Origin: Nitrospinota bacterium
GTDB lineage: Bacteria > JADFOP01
Direction of reading: 5' to 3'
DNA length: 5,507 bases
Assembly: GCA_022562795.1 (NCBI GenBank)
Contig: JADFOP010000068.1
Span: forward strand, 1 to 5,507
The translations under genes were made by a program, and so were the position numbers. The notes under the pieces are model-generated. The model made no database searches. It was given only the letters and a program-made list of their open reading frames with translations, and was not told the origin of the DNA. Positions 5,499 to 5,507 of this stretch are shown one piece after another. How positions within the stretch are numbered: position 1 is the stretch's first letter; the number at the start of each line of letters is the position of its first letter.

Positions 5499-5507
5499 GC
5501 CCGTTAC

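Overview
The window is a GC-rich bacterial segment, probably from an uncultivated or metagenome-derived organism. It resembles none of the well-known model genomes and I cannot name a phylum. Gene order on the minus strand, read from the right edge leftwards, is: a long protein built of 17-residue repeats (3897-5489), a family 9 glycosyltransferase (2321-3550), and a polytopic membrane glycosyltransferase-like protein with TPRs (start at 2172). The last two suggest cell-envelope or protein glycosylation. The gaps between the three genes (346 and 148 bases) hold promoter-like AT-rich islands, so they look like separate transcription units rather than a tight operon.

The left end (about 1-594) looks different. 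The membrane/TPR reading frame runs without a stop into the last ~137 residues of an unrelated enzyme, a serine prolyl oligopeptidase (S9A). The switch occurs inside a short stretch, Leu-Leu-Met-Gly-Asn-Met-Leu (574-594), that fits both families. The oligopeptidase catalytic Ser motif is missing, while the Asp and His motifs are present. GC drops from about 64% just right of the switch (601-900, hand count) to about 54% left of it (181-480). The simplest reading is that two different genomes are joined at a ~20-base shared word, either an assembly chimera or a recent illegitimate recombination. Left of the oligopeptidase tail are two plus-strand genes: the end of an unknown gene (1-57) and, overlapping it by ATGA, a 57-residue Cys/His small protein (54-227). 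Its 3' end overlaps the oligopeptidase tail convergently.

The most unusual real gene is the repeat protein. It has a predicted helical N-terminal domain of about 85 residues, a short linker, 13 tandem 17-residue units (51 bp each, consensus around D-Y-T-G-x-V-x-V-V-P-A-G-A), then about 8 decayed units and a Pro-rich tail. It has no signal peptide or membrane segment and I do not recognise its family. The array also carries a 153-bp higher-order duplication, which points to recent expansion by unequal exchange or slippage.
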